DNA of 64,000 nucleotides from Pseudomonas marginalis (GTDB taxonomy: Bacteria; Pseudomonadota; Gammaproteobacteria; Pseudomonadales; Pseudomonadaceae): positions 368,514 through 432,513 of the forward strand of contig NZ_LKEG01000052.1 in the NCBI RefSeq assembly GCF_001645105.1. Reading direction: 5' to 3'. How positions within the stretch are numbered: the first letter of the stretch is position 1; each line of letters starts with the position of its first letter. Positions 56,617-64,000 of this stretch are shown here, in pieces. The translations under genes were made by a program, and so were the position numbers. The notes under the pieces were generated by a model, which worked only from the letters and a program-made list of their open reading frames with translations, was not told the origin of the DNA and made no database searches.

Positions 56617-57294
56617 ATGGCTCGGATTTTCCACCTGTTATCCCGTGCGGCGCTGTTGCTGGCCGCGGCCGGCCCCGCGTCGGCGGCGACGCTCGAGGTG
56701 GCGGCTTACCAGGCCGACGGCCGCCCGGTCGCCGATGCCGTGGTGACCCTCCGAGGCCCGGCCGATGCACCGCAGGGTGTGCTCAAGGCCGATATGGACC
56801 AGCGCGGTCAACGCTTCGCGCCCCATGTGCTGGCGGTGCATACCGGCACGCAGGTGCGCTTCCCCAATAGCGACAATATTCGTCATCAGGTCTATTCGTT
56901 CTCCGCTGCCAAGCGCTTTGAGCTGCGTCTTTACGAAGGCACGCCTACCGACCCACTGCTGTTCGATAAACCCGGTGTGGTGGTGTTGGGCTGCAACATT
57001 CATGACTGGATGCTCGGCTATATCTACGTGACCGACGACCCTCGCTTCGGCGTCAGCGATGTCCAGGGCCGGGTGCACCTGGAACAACTGCCGGCCGGCG
57101 ACTACCACCTCACCCTATGGCATCCGCAACTGGCGGGTATGCAGCCGCTGGATGGCGGCACCTTGCACATCCCCGCGGCCGGCCTCAGCCACCGCGTTGT
57201 GTTGAGCCTGGAACCTGCGCCTGCGGACTTGCCGCCGGCACCCAGCGCCTTTGGCGATGCCTTCAATCGAGCCGCCCATGAAACTGCGCAATAG
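56617..57294 (+). CDS. Periplasmic cupredoxin-like protein (methylamine utilisation protein-like)
   Basis: 225 residues. A signal peptide (cleaved near SAATLE) is followed by a cupredoxin fold with likely type 1 copper ligands: His in DNIRHQVYSF and Cys, His and Met in LGCNIHDWMLGYI. A small carboxypeptidase-regulatory-like segment (GRVHLEQLPAGDYHLTLWHP) follows. It should carry copper and transfer electrons or sense copper/redox in the periplasm. It overlaps the downstream EAL gene by 17 bp, implying coupled translation. Confidence 0.85.
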   Translation: MARIFHLLSRAALLLAAAGPASAATLEVAAYQADGRPVADAVVTLRGPADAPQGVLKADMDQRGQRFAPHVLAVHTGTQVRFPNSDNIRHQVYSFSAAKRFELRLYEGTPTDPLLFDKPGVVVLGCNIHDWMLGYIYVTDDPRFGVSDVQGRVHLEQLPAGDYHLTLWHPQLAGMQPLDGGTLHIPAAGLSHRVVLSLEPAPADLPPAPSAFGDAFNRAAHETAQ

Positions 57295-59626
57295 TTTCCA
57301 GGCGCGGGTCGCCAGTGTGCTGATCCTGCTGTCGCTGGTGGTGATCGGCGCGTTGTATTTCAGCGTCAAGGCCGCGACCCGCTCGGCGGTACGCGGTCAG
57401 GCCCTGGCGCAGTTGGACGTGGGGACGCGGGTGTTCGAACGCTTGCTCGACGCGCGGAGCCGACGCCTGGCCGATGGCGTGCAGTTGTTGGCGGCCGACT
57501 TCGGCTTTCGCGACGCTGTCGCCAGTGGCGATTCAGCGACGATGCGTTCGGTGCTGCTCAACCACGGCAAGCGTATCAACGCCAATGACATGATCCTGCT
57601 GGGCATGGACGGCAACGTCCTGGCCAGCACCGTGGAGGAAGTCCCCGAAGGCTCGACCTTTCGCTACGACCAGGCCCTGCGGGAAGCTCGGCGCAATCGC
57701 CAGGCCGCGCTGATAGTGCCGTTGCAAGGCGAACCGCACCTGTTGGTGGAGGCTTCGGTGTTGGCACCGTTGCCGATTGCACGGGTGGTGATGGGGTTCA
57801 GCATGGACGGTGCGTTCGCCGATGAGTTGCGTTCGTTGAGCAACCTGGAAGTCTCATTCCTGGCGATTGATCGTGACCGTCCTGGCGAGCTGGTCAGCAC
57901 CCAGCCGCAGGTACTGCGCGAGAGCATCAGCGCGCTGATGCAGGGCGATTCGACGCGCCGTGGCGTGTCCACCACCGATCACCTTGAGCACCGTTTCCTC
58001 AACCAGTCGCTGGTCCTGGCCAGTGATGAAAACGGTAAAGTCCTGGCCCTGCTGCAAAGCCCGCTGGACGCGGCGATGCAGGCGTTTGTACCGCTGGATG
58101 AAAAGATCCTCGGCATTGCCCTGGTCGCGCTGATCGCTTCGCTGATCGGTGCGTTGCTGCTGGCCCGCACGGTATCGCGCCCGGTGCAGGCGCTGGCGCT
58201 GGCGGCCGAGCGTATCGGCAGTGGCGACTACCAGACCCCGGTCGTACTGGCGCGCAGTGATGAACTGGGGCGCCTGGCCCTTGCGGTCAACGCCATGCAG
58301 AGTGGCATTGCCGAGCGCGAACAACAGCTGGCGCATAACGCCCTGCATGATCGCCTTACCGGCCTGCCGAACCGTGCGCTGGCCATGGAGCGCCTGGGCA
58401 GTGCAATTGCGCTGCAGCGACCGATGGCGTTGATCTACCTGGGTATCGACAACCTGCGCGTCGCCAGCGAAGCCATCGGGCCGCAAGCCGTAGACCAATT
58501 ACTCTTGACGGTGAGCCAGCGCCTGCAAGCGGCGTTGCGCCCCGGCGATACCCTGGCGCACCTGATCGCCGATGAATTCCTGCTGCTGCTCGAAGGCGCG
58601 GGCAGCGACGAAGCCGTGGGCATGGCCGACAAACTGCAACAACTGTTGCTGCGTCCCCAGCGCATCAATGGCCATGACCTGGCCTTGGACTGCCGCCTGG
58701 GCATCGCGGCGTACCCGGCCGACGGCGCAAACCCCATTACTTTGCTGGAGCGGGCGGCGATTGCCATGAAGGACGCCGCACAAATGCCCGGCCGCTTGCA
58801 GGTCTACGAGCAGGGGCGCGACCTGGTGCACCGCCGCCAGATCACCCTGATCCGCGACCTGCGCCACGCCCCCAACCTGGGCCAACTGCTGTTGCACTAC
58901 CAACCCAAGCTGGACATCCGCCAAGGCCATGTGCGCCAGGCTGAAGCGCTGTTGCGCTGGCAGCACCCGCAATTCGGCATGGTCTCGCCGGCGGAATTCA
59001 TCCCCTTGGCCGAGCGCTCGGGCAGCATCACGTTGCTGACCCAGTGGGTGATCGAGGAGGGTATCCGCCAGTTGTGCGAGTGGAACCGGCGCGGCCTGTC
59101 TCTGCAGTTGTCGCTGAACATCTCCGCGGACGACCTGCTTGGCGATGAACTGGCCCATCGGGTCTCGGCATTGCTGCGTCGCTATGGTTTGCCGGCGGAA
59201 CAACTGCTGTTCGAAATCACCGAAAGCGCGGTGATGCGCGAGCCGGAAAAAGCCCTCAAGGTGCTCAACCTGCTGCGCGACTGCGGCATTGGCCTGTCGG
59301 TGGATGACTTTGGCACCGGCTATTCGTCATTGGCGCACCTCAAGCGCCTGCCGGTGCAAGAGTTGAAGATTGACCAGTCTTTTGTGCGCAACCTCGATGA
59401 AACCAGCGAAGACGCGGTGATCGTGCGCTCCACCATCGAGATGAGTCACAACCTGGGCCTCAAAGTCGTCGCCGAAGGCGTTGAATACGCCCACAGCCTG
59501 CGCCTGCTGGAGCGCTGGCAGTGCGACACGGCACAGGGTTACCTGATCAGCCGGCCCTTGAGTGCCGACGCCTTCGAAGCCTGGGTGGCCTTGCCCCTCA
59601 GTGCGCAAACTTCCCTGGTTCATTGA
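57278..59626 (+). CDS. Membrane EAL phosphodiesterase with degenerate GGDEF (paralogue 2)
   Basis: 782 residues, same architecture as paralogue 1: helix, periplasmic sensor (about 30-280), helix, HAMP, GGDEF-like domain with ADEF in place of GGDEF, and complete EAL domain (EALLRW, NIS, ITES, DDFGTGYSSL, KIDQSF, AEGVE). ATG 57278 lies inside the cupredoxin gene end. The sensor domains differ more than the EAL domains, suggesting a tandem duplication followed by change of signal. Confidence 0.9.
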   Translation: MKLRNSFQARVASVLILLSLVVIGALYFSVKAATRSAVRGQALAQLDVGTRVFERLLDARSRRLADGVQLLAADFGFRDAVASGDSATMRSVLLNHGKRINANDMILLGMDGNVLASTVEEVPEGSTFRYDQALREARRNRQAALIVPLQGEPHLLVEASVLAPLPIARVVMGFSMDGAFADELRSLSNLEVSFLAIDRDRPGELVSTQPQVLRESISALMQGDSTRRGVSTTDHLEHRFLNQSLVLASDENGKVLALLQSPLDAAMQAFVPLDEKILGIALVALIASLIGALLLARTVSRPVQALALAAERIGSGDYQTPVVLARSDELGRLALAVNAMQSGIAEREQQLAHNALHDRLTGLPNRALAMERLGSAIALQRPMALIYLGIDNLRVASEAIGPQAVDQLLLTVSQRLQAALRPGDTLAHLIADEFLLLLEGAGSDEAVGMADKLQQLLLRPQRINGHDLALDCRLGIAAYPADGANPITLLERAAIAMKDAAQMPGRLQVYEQGRDLVHRRQITLIRDLRHAPNLGQLLLHYQPKLDIRQGHVRQAEALLRWQHPQFGMVSPAEFIPLAERSGSITLLTQWVIEEGIRQLCEWNRRGLSLQLSLNISADDLLGDELAHRVSALLRRYGLPAEQLLFEITESAVMREPEKALKVLNLLRDCGIGLSVDDFGTGYSSLAHLKRLPVQELKIDQSFVRNLDETSEDAVIVRSTIEMSHNLGLKVVAEGVEYAHSLRLLERWQCDTAQGYLISRPLSADAFEAWVALPLSAQTSLVH

Positions 59627-59631
59627 GTGGC

Positions 59632-60495
59632 ATGACGGTGCGTGTTTCTTTCCTGATGGGTTGCCTTTGCTCGCTGACCCTGCAAACGGCGCTGGCCGAT
59701 AATGGCCGCCTGATCGCGACCGGTGGCGCCAGCAGCATTGAAGGTGCGGCGGGGGGTGGTATCACACCGTGGGCCGTGCTGGCCGGGTATGGCGAACAGC
59801 ACGAGTGGGGCGCCACGGCGTTCGCCACCACGGTCAACCTTCCGGATTATCGCTTGGACGTGGCCGGTCTGGCGCTGGCCTATGACAACCGTGTCGAGCT
59901 GTCTTTCGCCCGCCAGCGCTTCGACCTCGGCACACTGGTGCACAGGCTCAACCTGCCCGAAGACAACCTCGGACAGGACGTGTTGGGGCTCAAGGTACGG
60001 CTGTTCGGCGACGTGATCTACGACGCGTTGCCCCAGGTTTCGCTGGGTCTGGAATACAAGCACCAGACCCACTTCGATATCCCCAGCCTGGTAGGCGCCA
60101 AGCGCGACAGCGACGTCGACGGCTATCTGGCCGCCAGCCGCTTGTTCATGGGCGCCGCGTTTGGTTACAACGTGCTGGTCAACGGCAGCCTGCGCTACAG
60201 CCGGGCCAATGAGACCGGCTTGCTTGGCTTTGGCGGTGACCGCCGCGACAGCCGCAGCCTGCTCAAGGAGGGCTCGCTGGCGCTGCTGCTCAACCCGCGG
60301 TGGGCGGTGGGCGTGGAGTACCGCGAGAAGCCCGACAACCTGTCGTTTGCCGGCGAAAGTGACTGGGCGGACGTGTTCGTCGGCTATTTCCCCAACAAGC
60401 ATGTGTCGTTTGTATTGGCCTACGCACGCCTTGGCGAAATCGCCACGCTGGATAACCAGAATGGCACCTACCTGTCGGTGCAAGGGAGTTTCTGA
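59632..60495 (+). CDS. DUF3034 family outer-membrane protein
   Basis: 287 residues. Signal peptide ends at TALADNG. The body alternates polar and hydrophobic residues with many aromatic ends and finishes in SVQGSF, typical of an outer-membrane beta-barrel. DUF3034 members are uncharacterised. It starts 5 bp after the EAL gene and overlaps the globin gene (TGATG), so it is in the same transcript. Confidence 0.82.
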   Translation: MTVRVSFLMGCLCSLTLQTALADNGRLIATGGASSIEGAAGGGITPWAVLAGYGEQHEWGATAFATTVNLPDYRLDVAGLALAYDNRVELSFARQRFDLGTLVHRLNLPEDNLGQDVLGLKVRLFGDVIYDALPQVSLGLEYKHQTHFDIPSLVGAKRDSDVDGYLAASRLFMGAAFGYNVLVNGSLRYSRANETGLLGFGGDRRDSRSLLKEGSLALLLNPRWAVGVEYREKPDNLSFAGESDWADVFVGYFPNKHVSFVLAYARLGEIATLDNQNGTYLSVQGSF

Positions 60496-60914
60496 TGCGC
60501 GTGTTACCGCTATTCCTCGCACTGTTGCTCAGTGCCTGCGCCCAGCCGCCGCCGAAGGATGACAGCCTCTATCGCGACCTCGGCGCCCTGCCGGGTATCA
60601 CGCGTATCGTCGAAGGCATGTTGCTCAACATCGCTCGCGATGAACGCATCGTCGAGCGCTTTCGGCGCATTGATATCCAGCGCCTGCGCAACAAGCTGAT
60701 CGAACAATTTTGTATGGAGGCGGGTGGGCCGTGCACCTACACCGGCGACAGCATGGCCGAGAGCCACAAGGGCCAGAACGTGAGCCGCAGTGATTTCAAT
60801 GCGTTGGTGGAAGACTTGATCAAGGCGATGGACAGCGAGGGGATTGCAGTGCCGGTACAGAATCGCCTGATTGCGCGGCTGGCGGTGATGCGCGGGGAAG
60901 TGATCGAACACTGA
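60495..60914 (+). CDS. Group 1 truncated hemoglobin, predicted lipoprotein
   Basis: 139 residues. The signal peptide ends in the lipobox LLLSAC (Cys15), then SLYRDLGALPGITRIVEG opens a truncated-globin fold, with the proximal histidine likely in AESHKGQNVS. Such globins bind O2 or NO. A lipid-anchored periplasmic form is unusual. It overlaps the DUF3034 gene by 1 bp. It probably works with the cupredoxin and the EAL sensor of this operon. Confidence 0.85.
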   Translation: MRVLPLFLALLLSACAQPPPKDDSLYRDLGALPGITRIVEGMLLNIARDERIVERFRRIDIQRLRNKLIEQFCMEAGGPCTYTGDSMAESHKGQNVSRSDFNALVEDLIKAMDSEGIAVPVQNRLIARLAVMRGEVIEH

Positions 60915-60921
60915 TCGCAAC

Positions 60922-61141
60922 TGTGGGAGGGGGCTTGTCCTAACGCCAGTCAGTTAAGAAGCAGCAAGAGCGAAAAGTAACCCGTGGCGAGGGAGCTTGC
61001 TCCCGCTGGACTGCGCAGCAGTCCCAGTCTTTTGAAACAAAGAGCTGGGGCCGCTTCGCGACCCAGCGGGAGCAAGCTCCCTCGCCACAGGTACGGTGCT
61101 CACCTTTAACTGACTGGCATTAGGGCTTGTCCCCTCCCACA
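60922..61141. repeat. Type A REP hairpin split by the MITE-like element
   Basis: GTGGGAGGGGGCTTGTCC on the left (60923-60940) and GGGCTTGTCCCCTCCCAC on the right (61123-61140) would join into one compact hairpin if the element at 60941-61122 and one copy of the 10-bp duplication were removed. Confidence 0.8.
60941..61122. mobile_element. MITE-like element carrying a type B REPIN, copy 2
   Basis: 182 bp with ends TAACGCCAGTCAGTTAA / TTAACTGACTGGCATTA, internal type B REPIN (60984-61090), no coding capacity. Flanked by the 10-bp direct repeat GGGCTTGTCC (60931-60940 and 61123-61132), a likely target duplication. Confidence 0.85.
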
Positions 61142-61160
61142 GTCTTGTTGTCGGTGTCGC

Positions 61161-63572
61161 TTAATCCGGCAGTTTGAACGCCATCACATAGTCACCCTGC
61201 TTGGTACCCAGGGAGCCATGACCGCCGGCCATGACCAGCACGTACTGCTTGCCGTCCTTGCCGGTGTAGGTCATCGGTGTGGTTTGCGCGCCTGCAGGCA
61301 GGCGGCCTTCCCACAGTTGCTTGCCGTTTTTCACGTCGTAGGCACGCAGGTACTGGTCGAGGGTACCGCTGAGGAACGACACGCCACCGGCGGTGGTGAA
61401 GGTGCCGCCCAGGCTAGGTACGCCCATGGTCAGCGGGATTGGAACCGGCGAGCTGTCACGCACGGTGCCGTTCTTGTGCATCCAGAGGGTCTTGTGGGTG
61501 GTCAGGTCGACCGCCGCCACATAGCCCCACGCCGGTGCCTGGCACGGCAGGCCCATTGGCGACAGCATGGCTTCGAGGATCACGCCGTACGGCGCGCCTT
61601 TGTTCGGCTGCACGCCTTCGGTTTCGCTGACGCGTGGGCCTTGCTTGGCGATCTCGGCGGCCGGGATCAGTTTCGATTTGAACGCCATGTAGCTTGGGTT
61701 CACGAAGGCAATCTGGCGAACCGGGTCGACGGAAATGCCACCCCAGTCGAACACGCCGAAGTTACCTGGGTAAACGATCGAGCCTTGCAGCGATGGTGGG
61801 GTGAAAGCACCGTCGTAGCGCATGGATTTGAAATCAATCCGGCACAGCATCTGGTCGAACGGCGTCACGCCCCACATGTCGCGCTCTTTGAGCGGCGGCG
61901 GCATGAAGTTCAGGTCGGACTTGGGTTGGGTCGGCGACGTGTGGTCGCCCGCGACCGCACCTTGCGGTACCGCCACTTCGTGGATCGGCACAACCGGTTG
62001 GCCGGTGGCGCGGTCCAGCACGTAGATGCTGCCTTGCTTGGTCGACGCCATCACCGCTTGCTTCACGCCTTCAGCGGTCTTGATGTCGATGAGCGAAGGC
62101 TGGCCGCCCACGTCCATGTCCCACAGGTCGTGGTGGGTGAACTGGAAGGTCCACTTCACGTGGCCGCTGTCGATGTCCAGGGCGGTCAGGCCGGCGCTGT
62201 ATTTTTCCGAGTCTTCGGTACGGTCGCCGCCGTATTGGTCGGGCATCTGGTTGCCCATCGGCAGGTACAGCATGCCGAGTTTTTCATCCACTGCGAACAT
62301 GGACCACATGTTCGGCGAGTTGCGGGTGTAGGTCTTGCCCTCGGCCAACGGCGTGGTGTCGTCCGGGTTGCCGCTGTCCCAATTCCACACCAGCTTGCCG
62401 GTGTGCACGTCGAACGCGCGGATCACGCCGCTTGGCTCGTCGGTGGAAACGTTATCGGTGACGTGGCCGCCGATCACCACCAGGTTCTTGGTCACGGCCG
62501 GTGGCGACGTGGAGTAGTAACCACCTGGGGCGAAGCTGCCGATGTTGGCACGCAGGTCGACCTGGCCTTTGTCGCCGAAGTCTTCGCACATCTTGCCGGT
62601 GTCGGCGTTGAGGGCGATCAGACGGGTGTCGGCAGTCGGCACGAAGATGCGTTTCGGGCAGGCATTCGGGGCAGCGGCGGGGCTGGCGCTGCCGGTCGGG
62701 CTCTGCTCGGAAGCGTAGGCGGCGTCATCGTGATACGAAACGCCACGGCAGGTCATGTGCGCCCAACCCTTGAAGTTCTCGGCACCCTGGCTGCTGATCT
62801 TCGGATCGAAGCGCCAGATTTCCTTGCCGGTGTCCGGGTCGAGTGCAATCACCTGGCTGTGCGGCGTGCACACGTAGAGCATGCCATTGACTTTCAGCGG
62901 GGTGTTTTCTGCGGTGGTCTCGCCTGGATCATTCGGGCCAGGGATGTCACCGGTGCGGAAGGTCCACGCAGGCACCAGTTTGTGGGCGTTTTCCGGAGTG
63001 ATCTGTGCCAGCGGCGAGTAGCGATCACCGTAGGCCGAACGGCCGTAGGAGTTCCAGTCGCCATCGGCCTGGGACGGCGCAGCGCTGGCCATGCCCGGTA
63101 CCGCATCGCGGTCCAGTTGGCCCTTGATCTCACCGGGGTTGTTGAATTGGCTGGCGACGGCAGCCGCACCGGCCAGCACCACGGCCACGCTCAACGCGCC
63201 AGTGCCCAGTGGGGCAGGCTGGCCACGCAGCAACGGACGGCGAAACCACGGGAGCAGCATGACGACACCCAGGGCGAACAGCAGCGCCAGGCGCGGCACC
63301 AACTGCCACCAGTCCAGGCCGACTTCCCACAAGGCCCACACAGTGCTGGCGAACAGCACCAGTGCGTACAGGCCCAACGCGGCGCGGCGGGTGGCCAGCA
63401 GCAGGACGCCGGTCAAGGTGATGCCGATACCGGCCAGCAGGTAGTACAGCGACCCACCGAGCATGCTCAGCTTGATACCCCCGGCCAACAAGGCCAGGCC
63501 CATGATCAGCAGCAAGACGCCTAGCAGCCTGGGCAGCAGGCGACTTGGGCTTGAGGCACCGTCAGTGCTCAT
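61161..63572 (-). CDS. gcd: Membrane-bound PQQ-dependent glucose dehydrogenase
   Basis: 803 residues. Five N-terminal helices (to about residue 140) anchor an eight-bladed quinoprotein domain facing the periplasm (DWNSYGRSAYGDRYSPLAQI, WTFQFTHHDLWDMDVGGQP, TPMTYTGKDGKQYVLVMAGGHG). It oxidises glucose to gluconolactone and passes electrons to ubiquinone. The quinate/shikimate dehydrogenase branch is the alternative, but the tail and length fit Gcd. GGAGAAACACAACT precedes the ATG. REP sequences follow its stop. Confidence 0.93.
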   Translation of the reverse strand: MSTDGASSPSRLLPRLLGVLLLIMGLALLAGGIKLSMLGGSLYYLLAGIGITLTGVLLLATRRAALGLYALVLFASTVWALWEVGLDWWQLVPRLALLFALGVVMLLPWFRRPLLRGQPAPLGTGALSVAVVLAGAAAVASQFNNPGEIKGQLDRDAVPGMASAAPSQADGDWNSYGRSAYGDRYSPLAQITPENAHKLVPAWTFRTGDIPGPNDPGETTAENTPLKVNGMLYVCTPHSQVIALDPDTGKEIWRFDPKISSQGAENFKGWAHMTCRGVSYHDDAAYASEQSPTGSASPAAAPNACPKRIFVPTADTRLIALNADTGKMCEDFGDKGQVDLRANIGSFAPGGYYSTSPPAVTKNLVVIGGHVTDNVSTDEPSGVIRAFDVHTGKLVWNWDSGNPDDTTPLAEGKTYTRNSPNMWSMFAVDEKLGMLYLPMGNQMPDQYGGDRTEDSEKYSAGLTALDIDSGHVKWTFQFTHHDLWDMDVGGQPSLIDIKTAEGVKQAVMASTKQGSIYVLDRATGQPVVPIHEVAVPQGAVAGDHTSPTQPKSDLNFMPPPLKERDMWGVTPFDQMLCRIDFKSMRYDGAFTPPSLQGSIVYPGNFGVFDWGGISVDPVRQIAFVNPSYMAFKSKLIPAAEIAKQGPRVSETEGVQPNKGAPYGVILEAMLSPMGLPCQAPAWGYVAAVDLTTHKTLWMHKNGTVRDSSPVPIPLTMGVPSLGGTFTTAGGVSFLSGTLDQYLRAYDVKNGKQLWEGRLPAGAQTTPMTYTGKDGKQYVLVMAGGHGSLGTKQGDYVMAFKLPD

Positions 63573-63687
63573 AGTTGTGTTTCTCCGTTACGTTGGAATT
63601 ATGTATCCCCGTGTGTCTTCACTGTAGATGACGATTCGGCACGGGCTTGGTTCAGCGTTAATTCGGTTTTTCCGGGGATAAACGGGG

Positions 63688-63715
63688 TTATCCACAGGCG
63701 GGCGATTTATCCCCA
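63688..63715. promoter_or_regulatory. DnaA-box-like sites upstream of gcd
   Basis: TTATCCACA (63688-63696) is a perfect DnaA box, and TTATCCCCA (63707-63715) is one mismatch away. Their role at gcd is unknown. Confidence 0.4.
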
Positions 63716-63787
63716 GGCGCAGAGGGGGGTAAGACAGCGCTGTCTTTGCAGGCGGGAAATGTCAGCAAGATGGGGTCGACCGGGGAG

Positions 63788-63799
63788 TGAAACGTTTCA
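63788..63799. promoter_or_regulatory. LacI/FruR-type operator upstream of gcd
   Basis: TGAAACGTTTCA is a perfect palindrome of the LacI/Cra (FruR) type, ~215 bp upstream of the gcd start. The regulator is not in the window. The rest of the 63573-63920 gap shows no gene. Confidence 0.5.
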
Positions 63800-63920
63800 G
63801 GTTATTGCCGGGAAGGATAAAGGCAGTGGGCGCCGAGAGAAAGCGCAAATCGCAAGATGCATCATTTCCGATTTGGTAACAGTGACTAAATGTCGCTGCA
63901 AAAAAAGGGGCAGGGCAGGG

Positions 63921-64000
63921 TAATGCCAGTCAGTTAAGGGCAAACACTGTACCTGTGGCGAGGGAGCTTGCTCCCGTTGGACTGCGCAGCAGTCCCAGTC
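63921..64000. mobile_element. MITE-like element, copy 3, cut by the window end
   Basis: TAATGCCAGTCAGTTAAG starts a copy whose 80 visible bases match the first 80 of copy 1 at all but one position. The right end is outside the window. Confidence 0.82.

Noticed and set aside
61218..63524. 768-residue open frame antisense to gcd
   Set aside because: Shadow of gcd; its composition (His, Arg, Val rich without a domain) is typical of antisense frames. The same applies to long frames opposite lepA (29753-31564) and the first EAL gene (54118-56154).
63688..63715. DnaA boxes as a possible replication origin
   Set aside because: Only one perfect box and one near match, no AT-rich unwinding region and no dnaA/dnaN/gyrB nearby.

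Overview
The window looks like a chromosome segment of a Pseudomonas of the P. fluorescens group. It is GC-rich, and its conserved blocks match Pseudomonas order: lepA-lepB-rnc-era-recO-pdxJ, valS-(hypothetical)-holC-pepA // lptFG, cmoBA, and lon. Its gaps are full of REP/REPIN palindromes of three types, called here type A (core GTGGGAGGGGGCTTGC), type B (GTGGCGAGGGAGCTTGC) and type C (GTGGTGAGCGGGCTTGCC). No rRNA, tRNA, CRISPR array, prophage or transposase gene was seen.

Layout. 0.1-10 kb: a leucine-dehydrogenase-family gene, LexA-controlled yebG, psiE, a DUF3509 gene, a serine transporter plus serine deaminase with a divergent LysR gene, an HPF/RaiA-type ribosome factor, and a divergent MFS/LysR pair. 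10-18 kb: an iron block with fecI-fecR-fecA leftward and, from a shared control region with a Fur-box-like site, DUF3649-PepSY-DUF3325 and a second, receptor-less sigma/anti-sigma pair rightward. 18-29.7 kb: grx/yejK, an HU gene, rlmF, valS, a small conserved gene, holC, pepA, lptFG. 29.8-39.8 kb: lepA to pdxJ, a Tat-exported multicopper oxidase overlapping tadA, and cmoBA. 40-44.3 kb: an AT-rich orphan gene behind a lux-box-like promoter, a YhhN-family gene, a chagasin-like lipoprotein, and lon. 44.4-53.6 kb: a catabolic cluster (tandem-HTH GntR regulator, amidase, polysaccharide-deacetylase-fold imidase, MFS, two SDRs, a small MCGLCG protein, a CobW GTPase and a binding-protein-like protein), read here as cyclic-imide/half-amide use. 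54-61 kb: two paralogous membrane EAL phosphodiesterases around a cupredoxin gene, then a DUF3034 protein and a lipoprotein truncated globin. 61-64 kb: gcd and its control region.

The most interesting signals are: (1) a ~183-bp MITE-like element with 17-bp terminal inverted repeats that carries a type B REPIN, in three copies, two with visible 10-12 bp target duplications, one of them splitting the valS terminator; (2) a perfect 18-bp lux-box palindrome placed as in a class II LuxR promoter before an unknown AT-rich gene; (3) two pairs of AAAATGTACATTTT-like palindromes, both pairs with 17-bp centre spacing, between a double-HTH GntR regulator and the imide cluster, together with a sigma-54-like promoter; (4) the cupredoxin/EAL/globin module; (5) the orphan FecIR pair next to a complete one.

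Start codons were re-chosen by ribosome-binding site and family N-terminus where the longest reading frame was implausible. All functional names come from recognition of sequence motifs, not from database searches.
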